Source: Prorocentrum cordatum (Eukaryota; Sar; Dinophyceae; Prorocentrales; Prorocentraceae). From it: DNA of 64,000 nt. The translations under genes were made by a program, and so were the position numbers. Under the pieces are notes generated by a model that saw only the letters and a list, made by a program, of their open reading frames with translations, did not search any database and was not told the origin of the DNA. Within the stretch, counting starts at the first letter, position 1. Each line of letters begins with the position of its first letter. Of the stretch, positions 38,851-49,801 are shown piece after piece. Location of the stretch: the NCBI GenBank assembly GCA_963575745.1, contig CAUYUJ010020680.1:36001-100000 (forward strand). The letters run 5' to 3'.

Positions 38851-39640
38851 GACGAGTTCGATTGCTATCACTACTTTGAATGTTTCTTCAGGCGGCCCTC
38901 TCATCGACTGCCTGGGGCCCTGCCGCAACATGTGCACCGCTGTGCAGGAACATCATGCCCGTGTCGAGGGCGGCGGCCTGGCCAAGGCACAGAAATACGC
39001 ATTGGCCGAGGGTATCCATGGCGTTTGGGGGCCCGCTCTGCCTGGGGCGGGCGCTGGGGCGCAGGCAGGCGTGGCCATCTTGGCGCCCGGACGAGTGTTG
39101 GTCACTACCCCGCCAGGCCTAGGCGGGCCCACGCTGGGGCCTGGCAGGGCGGCAGCCGCGCGCGTCAGTTGCGGCGGCCGAAGGGGCGTCGTCATGGTCT
39201 CGGTCTACCTTCGCGTCGACGAGCAGCTGTCGTCCGAGAACCTGGTCATGCTTTTCAAGCTCTACAAGTGCCTCCAGGCGCTGGAGGCGATGCAGTTGCC
39301 GTGGATCGTGGGCGGCGGCTTCAACAGGGAGGTGTCGCAGCTGGGGTCATTGGCTTGGTTGCACTCCGTCAACGGCGTGGCCAGTGTTCCGTCGGCCCCC
39401 ACATGTTTGGAATCTCTTCCTGGCAGCGCGATCGATTATCTCTTCGCCTCCTGACTGCTGGTCCCGCGACTTAGCCCCGCAGCTGTCGGCGAGGCTGACA
39501 CTTGGCCACGCCTGCCCGTGACCATCACGATGCGGGCGAAGCCCCAGGACATGTGGATCAGGGAGCTGGTGCAGCCGAAAGGGGTCAGCAAGGCCCCCAA
39601 TGCAGAGTGTGCGCGGCCGCCTTCCGACTTGGGGCCGCTC
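38840..39640 (+). pseudogene. LINE endonuclease (exonuclease-endonuclease-phosphatase fold)
   Basis: Motifs in order: TLNVSSGG (start strand), VQEHH (catalytic Glu), AGVAILAPGR, VVMVSVYLRVDEQ, LPWIVGGGFN (normally GDFN, so Asp reads Gly) and SAIDYLFAS (the S-x-IDY strand). The last expected SDH-like motif is replaced by TWPRLPV. A TGA at 39452-39454 follows IDYLFAS in phase. This domain nicks target DNA to prime reverse transcription; the Asp loss and the stop suggest inactivity. Confidence 0.7.
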
Positions 39641-40966
39641 CGCCACCGAGCTCAGGAGGCCGCCGCTGCGCTGGATATGGCACATGTGTGGGGCCAGTTG
39701 CTGCTTGGCATCGAGTTTGGGTTGCAGGGGAGGTTTGGTATTGTTGGACCGTGTACCGACATATTTACAAGGAATGTAGGCCCCTCGGCGCCCGAGTGGA
39801 AGAAGTGCGATCCCGCGGAGTCTGTATCCTGGAAGCGCAAGGCACCTGGCGTTGCGGCGTGGGCAACGGCTGCGCGGTGGGCTCGCCACTTTCGCAGGGT
39901 ACGCACGGCCCTGCAGGCGTTCGTGTTCAAGTTAGCCAGCCCCGCGTTCATTCTCTCGTCGGTCAACCATTGCGAGGGGGAGTTGCGTGAAAGCTCTCCA
40001 CAGTGTGACGGCAGGTTTCACGATGCTGGTCCCTCCTCCAGCAGTTCTCAGAGGGCGGCTGGCTGGTCTTCAGGCGCGTGCGGCGGTTCGGCCTCTGGGT
40101 CGACAGGCGACGGCGTATCTCTGGAGGACAGACTCTCGGCGGTTAGAGCGCGAGCCCCAGCCCCCAGGTGCACCCATGAGGTAGACAGCGCGCGGGGCTG
40201 GGCTCAGTCGTCGAGTTGTTTGCTGGAGCCTGCCCCCAGGTGCACCCAGGGGGTGAAAGGCGAGTGGGGCAGGCCTGCCCCGATGCGGGCAGCGGCTGGC
40301 GATGCTACCCACTGGCGCTTGAGGTAGATGTGGAGTTCGGCTCGGTGCCTGGCAGGCGTGCTGCTGGCGGCGCCCGCGGGGCCGCTGCCGCGGCGCTTGC
40401 CGGGTCGCCTCCGGAGGTGGCGCGCGGGAGAGGCAGGCCCAGCAGGGCCGCGACCGCTTTGGTGGAGGTCGCGGGGGAGCTGGGGCCCCAGGTCAGGTTT
40501 GCGGCGAAACTGCGCCTCAGCGAGGTGGACTGGATGCCCGTGCGCGGCGTCCTTCCGAAGGTGGGCCGGACGTCTTCTGCGATCGCCGGCCTCAAACATG
40601 GGAGGAGGCCAGGCTCCCAGCTGCCGAGGGAGAAGGTGTTGAGTGCGCAGGGCCCCGCCCAGCGCCTGCCTTCGTCGCGCCTGGCGTGACAGGTAGCTGG
40701 CCCCCGACACCCCCCCGCGGGAGGTCCCCCGACAAGCTCTGCACCAAGACAGCGAAGCACATCTTGGAGTTCGAGAATTTCTTGCGTCGTATGGGGGCCC
40801 AGGCTGGGATCTGGAATCACTTGGATGGGCACGCCAAGGTTTTCTTTGGGCGCGGCATGGGCTCTTTCCTGCAGGATGATTTCGAGCAGCAGATCGACAG
40901 GATCCTGGCGAAGGCTGAGGCGATGCAGCGCACTCACGATCAGAAGATTACCCAGGGCTGCAAGTT
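39641..40966 (+). pseudogene. LINE region between endonuclease and RT, degraded
   Basis: Fragments in different phases look natural (ALQAFVFKLASPAF near 39910-39950; FFGRGMGSFLQDDFEQQIDRI near 40847-40910). Between them (40000-40680) is GC-rich sequence that I cannot assign. The region corresponds to the poorly conserved linker of such LINEs. Confidence 0.4.
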
Positions 40967-42600
40967 GTGGGCCGAGGCAGCTTTCGAAGGTGGAACCAGT
41001 CGCGCTCGCAAATTTTCCAACCGCAGGCTCTCCAGGAGGTCATTGACTTCGGCGATGGAGTGCAGCATGCCTACCAGCTCGCCGACGGAAAGTGGGAGTA
41101 TTGGAACGGATTCTGGCAACAGCATGAGGCTCAACCCGTCGAGCTTCCGCCCGGCGCTGCTGATTGGGGCCCGCCCCCGCCCCTCACTGGCAATGACATC
41201 CGCAGGGCGGTCCGAGCTCTCATCTGGTCTACGGGGGTGGGACAGGTCAAGATTGCGCCGCGAGTGCTCGACCAACTGTCGGACGCTGCCTTGAGTGCGA
41301 TGGCGATGGCGCTTCGCCGCTGTGAGGAGTTGCTGCTATAGCCTCAGGAGAGGCTAATGTCCAAGATGGTACGTCTCCCCAGACCTGGGGGAGGGGAACG
41401 CCTCATCGCGCTCCTCAACACTCTGATGCGTGTCTGGGGTCGGGCGCGTCGCCCGATTTCGGCGGACTGGGGGCTGCGCTATGCCAGCGAGGAGTTCTGG
41501 GGCCATATGGGCGGACGTTCCTCCACAGATGCGGCATTCGACCTGGCGCTTGAGACGGAGACGGCGTGCCGAGTCTTTTCCGAGTCAGCGCGTGCCCTTG
41601 GCCTCATTCTGCAACCCGGCAAGTCTGGCCACTTAGCCTTGGCGCGTCAGACGGCTTATCATTTCAAGTCGTTCGCCAGGATGCTCCAGATTGCAGGCGA
41701 GCGCCTCGTGCGGCATCATGGCCATGACCTTGGTGCTGCAGCGGCCATATGTGGGGTGCAGAAGGACCGTCTGAAGAAGATGCACGGCAGGAAGGCCAGA
41801 ATCCGTGCCCTTCAGACGGGAGTTGGACGTGCCAAGGCGGCCAGGATTTGGATGCCAGGAGTGCTTCCCTCTGTCTGCCACGGCGCTGCCGTCAGTGGTA
41901 TCCATGACCGCGAGCTGGAGCAGTTGAGGGGCGTTGCTGGGCGTGTTTTTTGTGGATTCACAGGCGCAGGCTCGCTCGCCCTATACCTCGCTGTGCAGAG
42001 GCAGCGCACATGCGACCCGATCTACCACGCCACGTGGGTTATCCTGCAGCTGTATTCTGCCTGGGTGTGGGAGCTCCGCGGTTCGTCGTCGCACCTCCAG
42101 AAGGCGTGGATGGCGCTGCGAGACCAGATCAGGGGCGCCCCCCAGTTCACCTGGGATAGCGCCAGAGGGCCGCTCTCGGCGCTCTGGCTCACGCTGAAAC
42201 GGGTGGGCTGGGACATGGTGTCGCCCACGGTTGTCGTCGACGACCTCGGCGTGGCGTATGACTTGCTCAGGGTGTCCCCTAGCGAGTTGAAGTGCTACCT
42301 CTTCGCCAGCCTGGAGAGATGGCAAAGTCACAGGATTCGGGGCCACGTTCCTGGAGCTCCTCAGCGGGATGAAGGAGGTGGCCGTCAGCGCATCTGGATG
42401 CGTGCTCTGAGGAAAGGGCATTGGCAACCGCTTTCCAATGGTCTTCGAGGAGCTCTTGCCAAGCTGCAGTAAAACGGTCTGTGGTCGCCCGAGAGTCGGC
42501 GTTTGGCGGGCTACACGGACGGCGCGAGCTGCGAGTTTTGTGGCCACGAGCCCTCGGACCTGGAGTAGGACATTTTCTACTGCTCGATCCGCGAGCCGCA
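40967..42600 (+). pseudogene. LINE reverse transcriptase with catalytic core deleted
   Basis: RT begins with ELPPGAADWGPPPPLTGND and continues through LLL*PQERLMSKMV (Trp replaced by TAG 41339-41341) to RLPRPGGGERLIALLNTLMR and RSSTDAAFDLALETE (about 41560). It then jumps directly to VFSESARALGLILQPGKSG. The intervening palm motifs A to C, including both catalytic aspartates, are absent, consistent with an internal deletion of several hundred bases. The thumb continues to TAA 42470. A CEFCGHEPSDLE segment ends in TAG (42566-42568) where a zinc-ligand His would be expected. Confidence 0.7.
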
Positions 42601-43282
42601 GGAAGACGAAGAGGGGCCTCCCTACCACGACGACGTCTTGCAGGTCAGGAAGGACAGCCGGGGTCAGGGGCAGACAGGAGTTGGCCTGGAGTGGGACTTC
42701 ACCCCCGCCAACCTGCTCTACACCATCCCTCTGAGGCTTGTTTTCAGGCCCCCTGAGCCTTGCCTGCTGCCTGTCAAAGAATGGGGCGCTGCGACGGTCC
42801 CGTGGCCAGGCAAATTCTACGGTGATGGTTCTTGTTTCGGCAGTGTTTTTCCTGAATCCAGGAGATGCGGGTGGGCCGTGGTGGCCTTGGCGCCCAACCT
42901 CGTCCCGTTCAAAGTTATTTTTGGCGGCCTTGGCGGTCCAATTCAAGCAGTTCCCCGCGCAGACAGAATCGCTGCGCTGCGCGGGCTGGAAGTTGCGGCC
43001 AGGCCGACAGAGTTTGTTACCGATCATCTGAGTTTCGCCCGTGAAGGGGCCTCTTGGGTTGGTAAACGTGCTAAACCCCCTGCCCCGCGCGCCAGCGTCT
43101 GGCGCAACATGCATCAGTTGTACAGTCCTGATGAGTGCCGACCTGTCTTCACCTGGACCAAGGCCCATCGGTCTGTCGATGAGGGTTTGTCTGCGTGCGT
43201 CGATTCGGGCGAGGCGCTCGATAATTTTTCCGCCAACATGTGGGCCGACTGTTTCGCGAAGGTGGCCGCGCTCGAGATGTAG
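42569..43282 (+). pseudogene. LINE RNase H domain
   Basis: This is in phase with the RT after the TAG. YGDGSCFGS...RCGWAVVA gives the first Asp. QAVPRADRIAALRGLEVA sits where the Glu is usual (here Asp). FVTDHLSF gives the third acid. VFTWTKAHRS...DNFSANMWADCFAK closes the domain with the last Asp. RNase H degrades the RNA of the hybrid during copying. It stays open to TAG at 43280-43282, but it is uncoupled from RT by upstream stops. Confidence 0.7.
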
Positions 43283-43349
43283 GGTTTTTCGCCGGTCGTT
43301 CACGTTTTCAAGCTTCAGCTAGAGCAGGCGCTGAGCCGCATGAGGTGTC

Positions 43350-43860
43350 TTGCGTTTGCTGCTGGGAGTGGCAACGATGGCCACACCTGTTGTTAGGAAG
43401 CCCACTGCGCCCGCCCCGAGAGCTCGGCGCGTGAGGAAGCCCACCACGCACGTGTTCGTCGGTTTCCCTGAGGGAGCCTTCGGCTGCAAGGTTTGCTGGG
43501 GGCAGGCCACCACCCTCTCCTCCCTCAAATCTCTGTCCGCCCGTCCCTGCGATCCCCAGACTCCAGGGCCTGGCCATCAGGTGCAAGAGTTGGAGCGTGT
43601 GCTTATCTGCACGCGCTGCGGTGCGCACGCGGTGCGCCCGCAGCGCAGCGCCTCGCCTCTCGGTCGGCCTGGTGCGTGGCTGCAAAGGGGGCGGGACGGG
43701 GGTGATTTGGAGTCGGGCGGAGCGGGATCGGCTGCAGAGGCTCCTGTCGAATGCTCAGAGGGTCCGTCATCCCAAGACGGGCGAGGCCCTTTGCCCGCTT
43801 TTGCTGGCCAGCGCGCCAGAGGGTTCTCCTAGAGAGTCCGAAGAGTCCCAGTAGGTGCCT
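43350..43860 (+). pseudogene. LINE C-terminal Cys/His region
   Basis: FGCKVCWG...RPCDPQTPGPGHQVQELERVLICTRCGAHAV suggests a treble-clef-like metal site at 43480-43640. In another phase, CKGGGTGVIWSRAERDRLQRLL follows to about 43850. Both fit the tail of this LINE family as I read it; the exact limit is uncertain. Confidence 0.45.
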
Positions 43861-44093
43861 CCGTGGTTGGGGATTGCGGGCCCTGGGGCCGAGGCCGTCG
43901 GCCTGCGCGGCGAGGTGTGGTTCGAAGGTGCCCCAGGCTCGGATCCACTGCCCGCGGAGGCCGTGTGAGTTTCTCTGCGCGGTGCGGATTGTTGTCCGCG
44001 CCGCCTGAGGCGACCCCAGCCTTTTTGGGTCGCCCTCCTTTTATCTCGAGGCGGCTTCGTGATGCATCTTGCCGCTCTATGCGTTGCTCCACT
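43861..44093. other. Unassigned DNA between the LINE and a microsatellite
   Basis: No gene is supported. Confidence 0.3.
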
Positions 44094-44215
44094 GCTCCTC
44101 CTCCTCCTCCTCCTCCTCTTCCTCCTTCTCCTCCCCCTCCTCCTCCTCCTCTTCCTCCTTCTCCTCCTCCTCCTCCTCCTCCTCCTCCTTCTCCTCCTCC
44201 TCCTCCTCCTCCTCG
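44094..44215. repeat. (CTC)n/(CTT)n microsatellite
   Basis: About 120 bp of CTC/CTT trinucleotides. Confidence 0.9.
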
Positions 44216-44253
44216 GGTCGCCTACGGCCTCGGGGGAAACCGTGCACCCCTCA

Positions 44254-44407
44254 GGGGCGACGCGTGCACCGAGAAATCTTATAGTACATGCGTCGTGGCG
44301 GGCGCATTCTGGCCACACCGCTGGGAGAAGCGATCAACTACAAGATGGGTCTATTATACGTTTGGGTCGGACGCGCGCCTCCAAGGAGGACATCTATCAC
44401 AAGTATG
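44254..44407. repeat. ~150-bp dispersed repeat, right copy
   Basis: Direct-orientation homologue of 35061-35212, again placed just after a pyrimidine microsatellite. Confidence 0.75.
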
Positions 44408-44716
44408 TATCCGTGCGTCCGCCCAGGGTGTCCCAGCCTGCGCTCTCGCGGCTTGTGGCCGAGGTTCGGCTTTCGGGCGCGAGTGCATGGCCTCCGCGGC
44501 CCGCGCGACGGCGGGGGGAGCGAGGGCGACGAGGCGTTGAGCGTGCGAGAGGCGAGCAGAGCAGGAGGTGTCCGTCTTCGAAGAAGAAGAATACGAATCA
44601 CAATGATAACAGTGATCATGCTAGTAAGAAAAACAACACTAATATTACTAATTCTAATACTGAGGATAAGAATGATGATGCAAATCATAAGAAACATCCA
44701 AAGAAAAAGAAAAAAC
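44408..44716. other. Unassigned DNA with an A/T-rich AAT-type stretch
   Basis: The tract 44578-44710 is an unusually A/T-rich stretch of AATACTAAT/GAT words in an otherwise GC-rich area. No gene is supported. Confidence 0.35.
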
Positions 44717-44884
44717 GCCACCAACAGAAACTTTTGGCGTTCCGCGCGGATTTTCTTGGATTCGCGCTGGGCCCCCCCCAGCGGCGCGTCCGGCGCTGCC
44801 CCTGGCGCGCTCCGCGCGTCAGGGAGGGGTCCAGCGCGGATCCCAGAAAGTACACGCGGACCGCCAAAAGTTGATGTTTATGCA
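44717..44884. mobile_element. Fold-back (MITE-like) element, copy 1
   Basis: The ends are inverted repeats: left AACTTTTGGCGTTCCGCG (near 44729-44747) and right CGCGGACCGCCAAAAGTT (near 44855-44872). The pairing extends imperfectly over about 45 bp on each side. The centre is GC-rich. No coding capacity. A closely related element lies at 45481-45637. Confidence 0.65.
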
Positions 44885-45044
44885 GTTTTTGGTTCCTCTG
44901 TGTCCGTGATCCCTGGGCTCCGGCCCCTAAGAGTCCCGAGTCTTTCTCCCTCCCTGCCCCCGGTGAGGCGATCGCTGTAGGCGTCGGGGCGGCCAGCGGG
45001 CTTCGCCTGAGGGGTGGTGCCTTCGAGGAATCGAGAGGCTGGCA

Positions 45045-45165
45045 TCGGACGCATTGATCGAGGAATCGAGGACGCCGAGGCCTTCGAGGAATCGAGGACG
45101 CAGAGAGATCGATGAATCGAGCATCAGCAGAGCACCTTCGAGGAATCGAGGACGCCGATGCCTTC
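45045..45165. repeat. CGAGGAATCGAGGACGC-type short tandem repeat
   Basis: The phrase GAGGAATCGAGGACGC recurs at about 45060, 45084 and 45140, with variants between. Sequence from 44885 to 45044 and from 45166 to 45480 is unassigned. Confidence 0.6.
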
Positions 45166-45480
45166 CTTGGCGAGTGGCGGCGGAGTGCTGGCGGAAGCCG
45201 GCGGACACAGAGTGGGGGCGGCTCCGCCAGCGGAAGCCGGGGCTGGCGGAAGGAACTGCTGCCCTCCCAAGAGAGGTGCCAGCCTGCCAGAGTAAGGGGC
45301 GGCATGGCTTCGAAGGTGCATTCGAAGAAGAAAAAACGGAAGAAGCATACGAGCTCCACACCACCCCTCACGAGGCCCAGAGGGCCCCAGGGGCTCCAGC
45401 ATTGAGCGGCAAGCTGGGGGCGGGCACCTTGGGCCGGGGGCACCTGTTGCAACCCCCGACGATTGTGAAGAAGAATGAGC

Positions 45481-45637
45481 GCCATAAACATAAACTTTTG
45501 GCGCTTCGCGCAGATTTCTTGAGTCCGCGCTGGCCCCCCCCCTGGCGCCGTCTCTGGCACGCTGCGCGCGCCAGGGAGGAGGGTCCAGCGCAGATCCAAG
45601 AAGCCCGCGCGGAGCGTCAAGAGTTTACGTTTATGCA
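45481..45637. mobile_element. Fold-back (MITE-like) element, copy 2
   Basis: Terminal inverted repeats of about 50 bp: the left end starts GCCATAAACATAAACTTTTG, and the right end reads, as reverse complement, GCATAAACGTAAACTCTTG. Both arms continue to CGCGCTGG or CTGCGCTGG with few mismatches. A partial right-arm-like sequence (GTGCAGATCCAAGAAGC) also appears near 46648. Confidence 0.7.
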
Positions 45638-45914
45638 GGTTTTTCTTCTTCTAATGCTACTCGAGCAACGGCATGGTTGTCTGAGCTCTGCGGCGCTGGC
45701 CATCCAGCCTTCGGGGCCGAGTCTTGCTCGGCGTGGTGTCCGTCCGTCTCCCGAGACATGGTATTATTTTTGGGCTCAGGGTTTCCGAGACCGAGCATCT
45801 GGTGGCGAGTGTGTCTCAAGGCCAGTCTCCTTGTGGATGCCGCTCCCCCCGGGTCCTCGGAGTGGCCCCCCCCCCTCGAGCCCCGAGGAGACCCCCCCCG
45901 TGAAAGTCGCTGCA
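45638..45914. other. Unassigned DNA
   Basis: No gene is supported. Confidence 0.3.
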
Positions 45915-46090
45915 CAGCAACACGCGCAGAGCATTGCATTGCGGTGCAATGCAAAGCAACGCAGCGAATCGCAATGCCACACAATGCAAAGCATATCGAG
46001 TCAGTTCAAAGCGAGGCAGAACAGTGTAACGCGATGCAGCGAGAAGCAATTCGAACAAACCGATGCAATGCGCTGCACTTCGGAGCAAAC
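45915..46090. repeat. Degenerate GCAATGCAAA minisatellite
   Basis: Words such as GCAATGCAAA, GCGATGCAGC and GAAGCAATTC recur about every 10 bp. Confidence 0.7.
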
Positions 46091-47858
46091 CGACGCATCG
46101 CTGCCACGTGTGCCAGCTTCCCCCGCAGCTCGGGTTTCGCCTGTTCTAAGCTCCATGTTGTATGTAGCTTGTAACTTAGCTTGTCTTTGTCTTTGGCTTG
46201 TCTGGAGCCACAGTGAGTCCCTACAGCGTAAGGGCCTTTGTAGTGCGGTCCATCATTTGTTCAAAGCGTATGTTTGCCTTGTATTGTAGATGTCCTTGTA
46301 GATTGAAGTACGGGTGGTTGCAATCCCCCCCGCACTCTTGGCATGGTCCTGGACAGTTACCTGAACATGATGTTTCGGCCAGTGACCAAAGCTCAGTGAC
46401 AAGAACCAATGGACACTAGCGATCCAGTTAGGAACCGTGTCTTTCCAGATCCTGAGAGCTCACGCAAGTCGGTCCAGGCCTTGTCATCGCCTCTTTGGTA
46501 ACAGTTGATTTTCGGAACTAATATGGACGCCGATGCCTCGCATCAACTTCCGTGGCCAATGCCAGTTGTTATTTGAATGTGCGCCTGGAATCGGAGGCAC
46601 ACCATCGTCACGAAACGTTTATCACATTCATGTTGATTGCCCTGCGTGCAGATCCAAGAAGCTTGTGCGGACCTCCAGAAGTGTGTGTTTGTACCCCTGC
46701 TCTTCTTCGGCTCCCGGACGACGTGCCGTTGCGTGCTCCTCCGCCTCCTCCCCGTGCATGGAATTCGCCTTCCGCCCTCCCATCTCCCCCGACCCTCGCC
46801 GACACCTCCTGGCCACCCCGACGCTCGCTCCTTCCTCTGGACCGGTCCGGGTGCGCGTCGTGCTCCAAGAGCGCCGACCGTCCTCTGGGTCGGTATTCCT
46901 GGCGCGCGCCCGCGAGCGGCGCCCAGGTCAGGATGTGGGTTCCGAAGCGATGCGTCCCGGGCCTCCTCAGTCTGGAGGTCTTGCATGGCAGGGCCCGCGC
47001 GAGTGTACGTGGTCGAGGCAGGGATTTGTACATGCCACTGCCTGGAGAGCTGATCTTCCTAGACCTCGGGATCTGTGGATATGGATATGTTCGCCCTCCC
47101 TGGGGCTAAACGATATCCACATCCACTGGCCGCAGGGCCACGAGGTCGGTTGCCCAGGCGGTGGATACGGACATACCCACGCCTCGCAACATGCAATCAC
47201 TCCGCAGGCGAGAGCGCGGGCATCGAAGCACAGAGAGCTTGAGGCTTGCAAATCTGGCCGAGGTGACTGCCATGACTTCTTCTGCTCGTGCCCGTGGTCC
47301 ACTTCACCTGCAAGCCGCAGGCAGCCGCAGCTGTTGGAACGCGCCGCTGCCTTCCATCTGCCCTTGGCATCAGCTCCACAAAATCTGAGCGCATGTGATC
47401 AGTATGCTAAGAAGCCAGCCCCGATGACACTTTGCTAGTTGGTCCCTGGCCCAACTAGGATACAGCTGCAAGCGGTTGTTGGGCTCGAGTCGTCGATTCC
47501 ACATAAGTTCGGAATGTATTGTGCGTTATCTCCTCGGGGCAGCCTCCGAAGTGTGCGATGATGTCGTGGGTGAGGGCTGTGCTCCTTGGAGGGAAGGAGG
47601 GACATCTAGGGGCGCTTGCATGGTGTGGGGGGGTTCAACCAGGGGAATCACCCCCAGATGTGCTCCCATTGGAAGGTTCAGCGGTGGGCTGGGGGGCACA
47701 GTGCACCCAGGGAAGGGCCCTCCTTCTGCGGGTGGGTTCGTGGGCTGGTGCTTTTGGCGGAAGGGGTTCACTGCTCACATCCTGAGTGGAGTTCTTTTTT
47801 TCTTTGGACACCCCCGTGCAGGAAGGAACACCTCACCCTCTCTTCCTCTCCTCCTTGC
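46091..47858. other. Unassigned DNA
   Basis: Several 100-300 codon frames overlap on both strands (for example 46533-47438 plus and 46543-46986 minus), with no recognisable domain. A small inverted repeat of GGATATGGATAT/ATATCCACATCC type occurs near 47080-47125. No gene is supported. Confidence 0.3.
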
Positions 47859-47985
47859 AGACTCACCATCACCATCACACCGTGACCATCATCATCATTT
47901 CCATCAGCACCATGGCCATCATCATCAACATCATCATCCCATCATCACCTTCACCACCACGCTCACATTCTCACTTAACACAGTG
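47859..47985. repeat. Degenerate (CAT)n tract
   Basis: CATCACCATCA-type words, complementary in type to the GAT tracts near 49.3 and 63.2 kb. Confidence 0.75.
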
Positions 47986-48144
47986 CCATATTGAGGATGC
48001 CATGCCATATGATCACTAGCATCCTGACTTACGTCTTAAGCGTCGTCCTCATCACTAGCACTACTTCATTACCAGCGCTACCACGATTATGATCCTGATT
48101 CCCCCGCGAACTCTCATGATGTATATCTTGCGCTCAAGGTTGAA

Positions 48145-48845
48145 TCTGCAAGACTTCTCGATCGGGAGCCTCGTCTGTGAGTGAATTGTGAGGCAGTGTC
48201 GAGCGGGAGCCCCTTCTATGGGTCCCCATTCCATGCTTGTAATCCCAGGCGGTTATCGGGAAATTGTAGCAGGCATAGCACCTCAGCACCCCAAGGGGCC
48301 AACTCGTGAGGGAGTCTCAAGTGGGAGCCTCGTCTGCGAGTGAATGCGAGGCAGCATCGATTGGGAGCCCCTTACCTATGGGGCCCGCACTTTATCTTTG
48401 TAATCCCAGGCGGTCATCGGAACACCGTAGCAGGCACTGAACTTCAGCCCCCAAAGGGCCAAATCGCGAGGAAGTCTCTAGCGGAGGTCTCGTCTGTTAG
48501 TGATTTGCGAGGCAGTACCGGGCGGGAGCCCCTTCCCAATGGTGGCCCCGCTTCATGCTTGTGATCCCAGGCGGTCGCCGCGTCTGTGAGCGAGACGCGA
48601 GGGCGTCTCGAGCATCAGCCCCCTCCCCATGCGGCCCACGCGCCATGTTTGTGATCCGAGGTGGCCATCGGACAACGTGTAGCCATCGCCACTTCTGGGC
48701 TCCTGAGGCTTGAAGCTTGAGGGGGTCTCGAGCGCGGGCCTCGTCTGTGAGTGAGGCGCGAGGAAGTCTCCAGCGGGAGCCCCCTCCCCATGGGGCCCGT
48801 GCGTCATACCAGTAATCCGAGGCGGCCATTGCTCATCGGAGAACG
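48145..48845. repeat. ~160-bp tandem repeat, about five copies
   Basis: Units share GGGAGCCTCGTCTGTGAGTGA, GGGAGCCCC(T/C)T, ATGGGGCCC and TGTAATCCCAGGCGG(T/C)CATCGG. CTCGTCTGT falls near 48170, 48329, 48488, 48580 (shortened unit) and 48740. Copies are perhaps 75-80% identical. Confidence 0.75.
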
Positions 48846-49276
48846 CGCCAGTGCCAGCCAAGGCGGCGACGGCGCCATGGAACATCGACGCGCGCGCCCT
48901 TGCAAGAGGGACGGGGGAGAAGAGGCAGGAGAACGAGGAGGAGGAAGAGCAGAGGGCGGTATGAGGGCCTCCGCCAGGGCGGAAAGGATCAGGGCGATGC
49001 TGCGACAGGAAGGCAGCCTTCGCAGCCACGAGGATGATGAGGATTAGTTCCAGATTCGTTTGGGAGATTCTCCTGTGAGGTCCTACCGTCGGAGTAATTG
49101 GGTGGTGTCCGGAAGCGTTTGTTTGCTTTGTTTCATTGTTGTCTTTATGTTTTTGAGGCGTGGTTAGCTGCGACTGGATGTATGTCTCAGTCAGTACCTG
49201 CAGAAGTCATTCTCTCGTAGGAGAGCCGACGAACCATTTCGCAATAAAAAGAAGAGACCCTGGTGAGGGACCATAA
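48846..49276. other. Unassigned DNA
   Basis: No gene is supported. Near 49200-49260 the sequence TTTCGCAATAAAAAGAAGAGACC could be an mRNA 3' end, but nothing upstream supports a gene. Confidence 0.3.
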
Positions 49277-49670
49277 GGGACTAATGTTTATGATAATGGT
49301 GATGCTGATGATGATGCTGCTGATGATGAAGATGATGATGCTCATGATGGTGATGATTATGATGATGATGCTGATGATGCTGATGCTGATGCTGATGATG
49401 ATGCTGCTTACGATGATGATTATGATCGAATGACGCTGATTATGATACTGATGTTTATGATGATGCTGATTCTGACGATGCTGATGCTGGTGATGCTGAG
49501 GATGCTGAGGATGCTGATTATGATGATGGTGATGATGCTGACGATGCTGCTGCTGCTGCTGCTGCTGCTAATGCTGATGATGCTGCTGCTGCTGATGATG
49601 CTGATGAAGATGATGCTGATGAGGATGATGCTGCTGCTGCTGATGATGATGATGATGGTGATGATGCTGC

Positions 49671-49726
<56 letters not shown>

Positions 49727-49745
49727 GTGTTTTTCATACTGATGA
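49277..49745. repeat. (GAT)n-rich tract, left of YR-2
   Basis: GAT, GCT and GAA trinucleotides, becoming pure (GAT)n at about 49663-49725. The same repeat in the same strand resumes at 63207, after the YR-2/YR-1 complex. Confidence 0.9.
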
Positions 49746-49801
49746 TGGTCTTTTCTTTTGAAGTTTAATGCCTTTCGAGGGGGAGGGGAGAGGCCGAAGG
49801 C

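Larger units (their letters stand above)
37515..43860 (+). mobile_element. LINE-type (non-LTR) retroelement carrying a 5' spliced-leader relic
   Basis: The order is: spliced-leader relic, ORF1 with a zinc finger and coiled coil, then ORF2 with AP-endonuclease-like domain, partial RT, a CCHC-like motif, RNase H and a C-terminal Cys/His region. From about 38840 to 43282 most of ORF2 lies in a single phase. It is broken by TGA 39452, TAG 40325, TAG 41339, TAA 42470 and TAG 42566, plus local frame changes and an internal deletion in RT. No clear 3' tail or target duplication was identified, so the right limit is approximate. Confidence 0.8.

Noticed and set aside
41981-43303. 440-codon minus-strand frame
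   Set aside because: It is antisense to the LINE RT/RNase H and has no domain. GC-rich codon use removes stops from the opposite strand.
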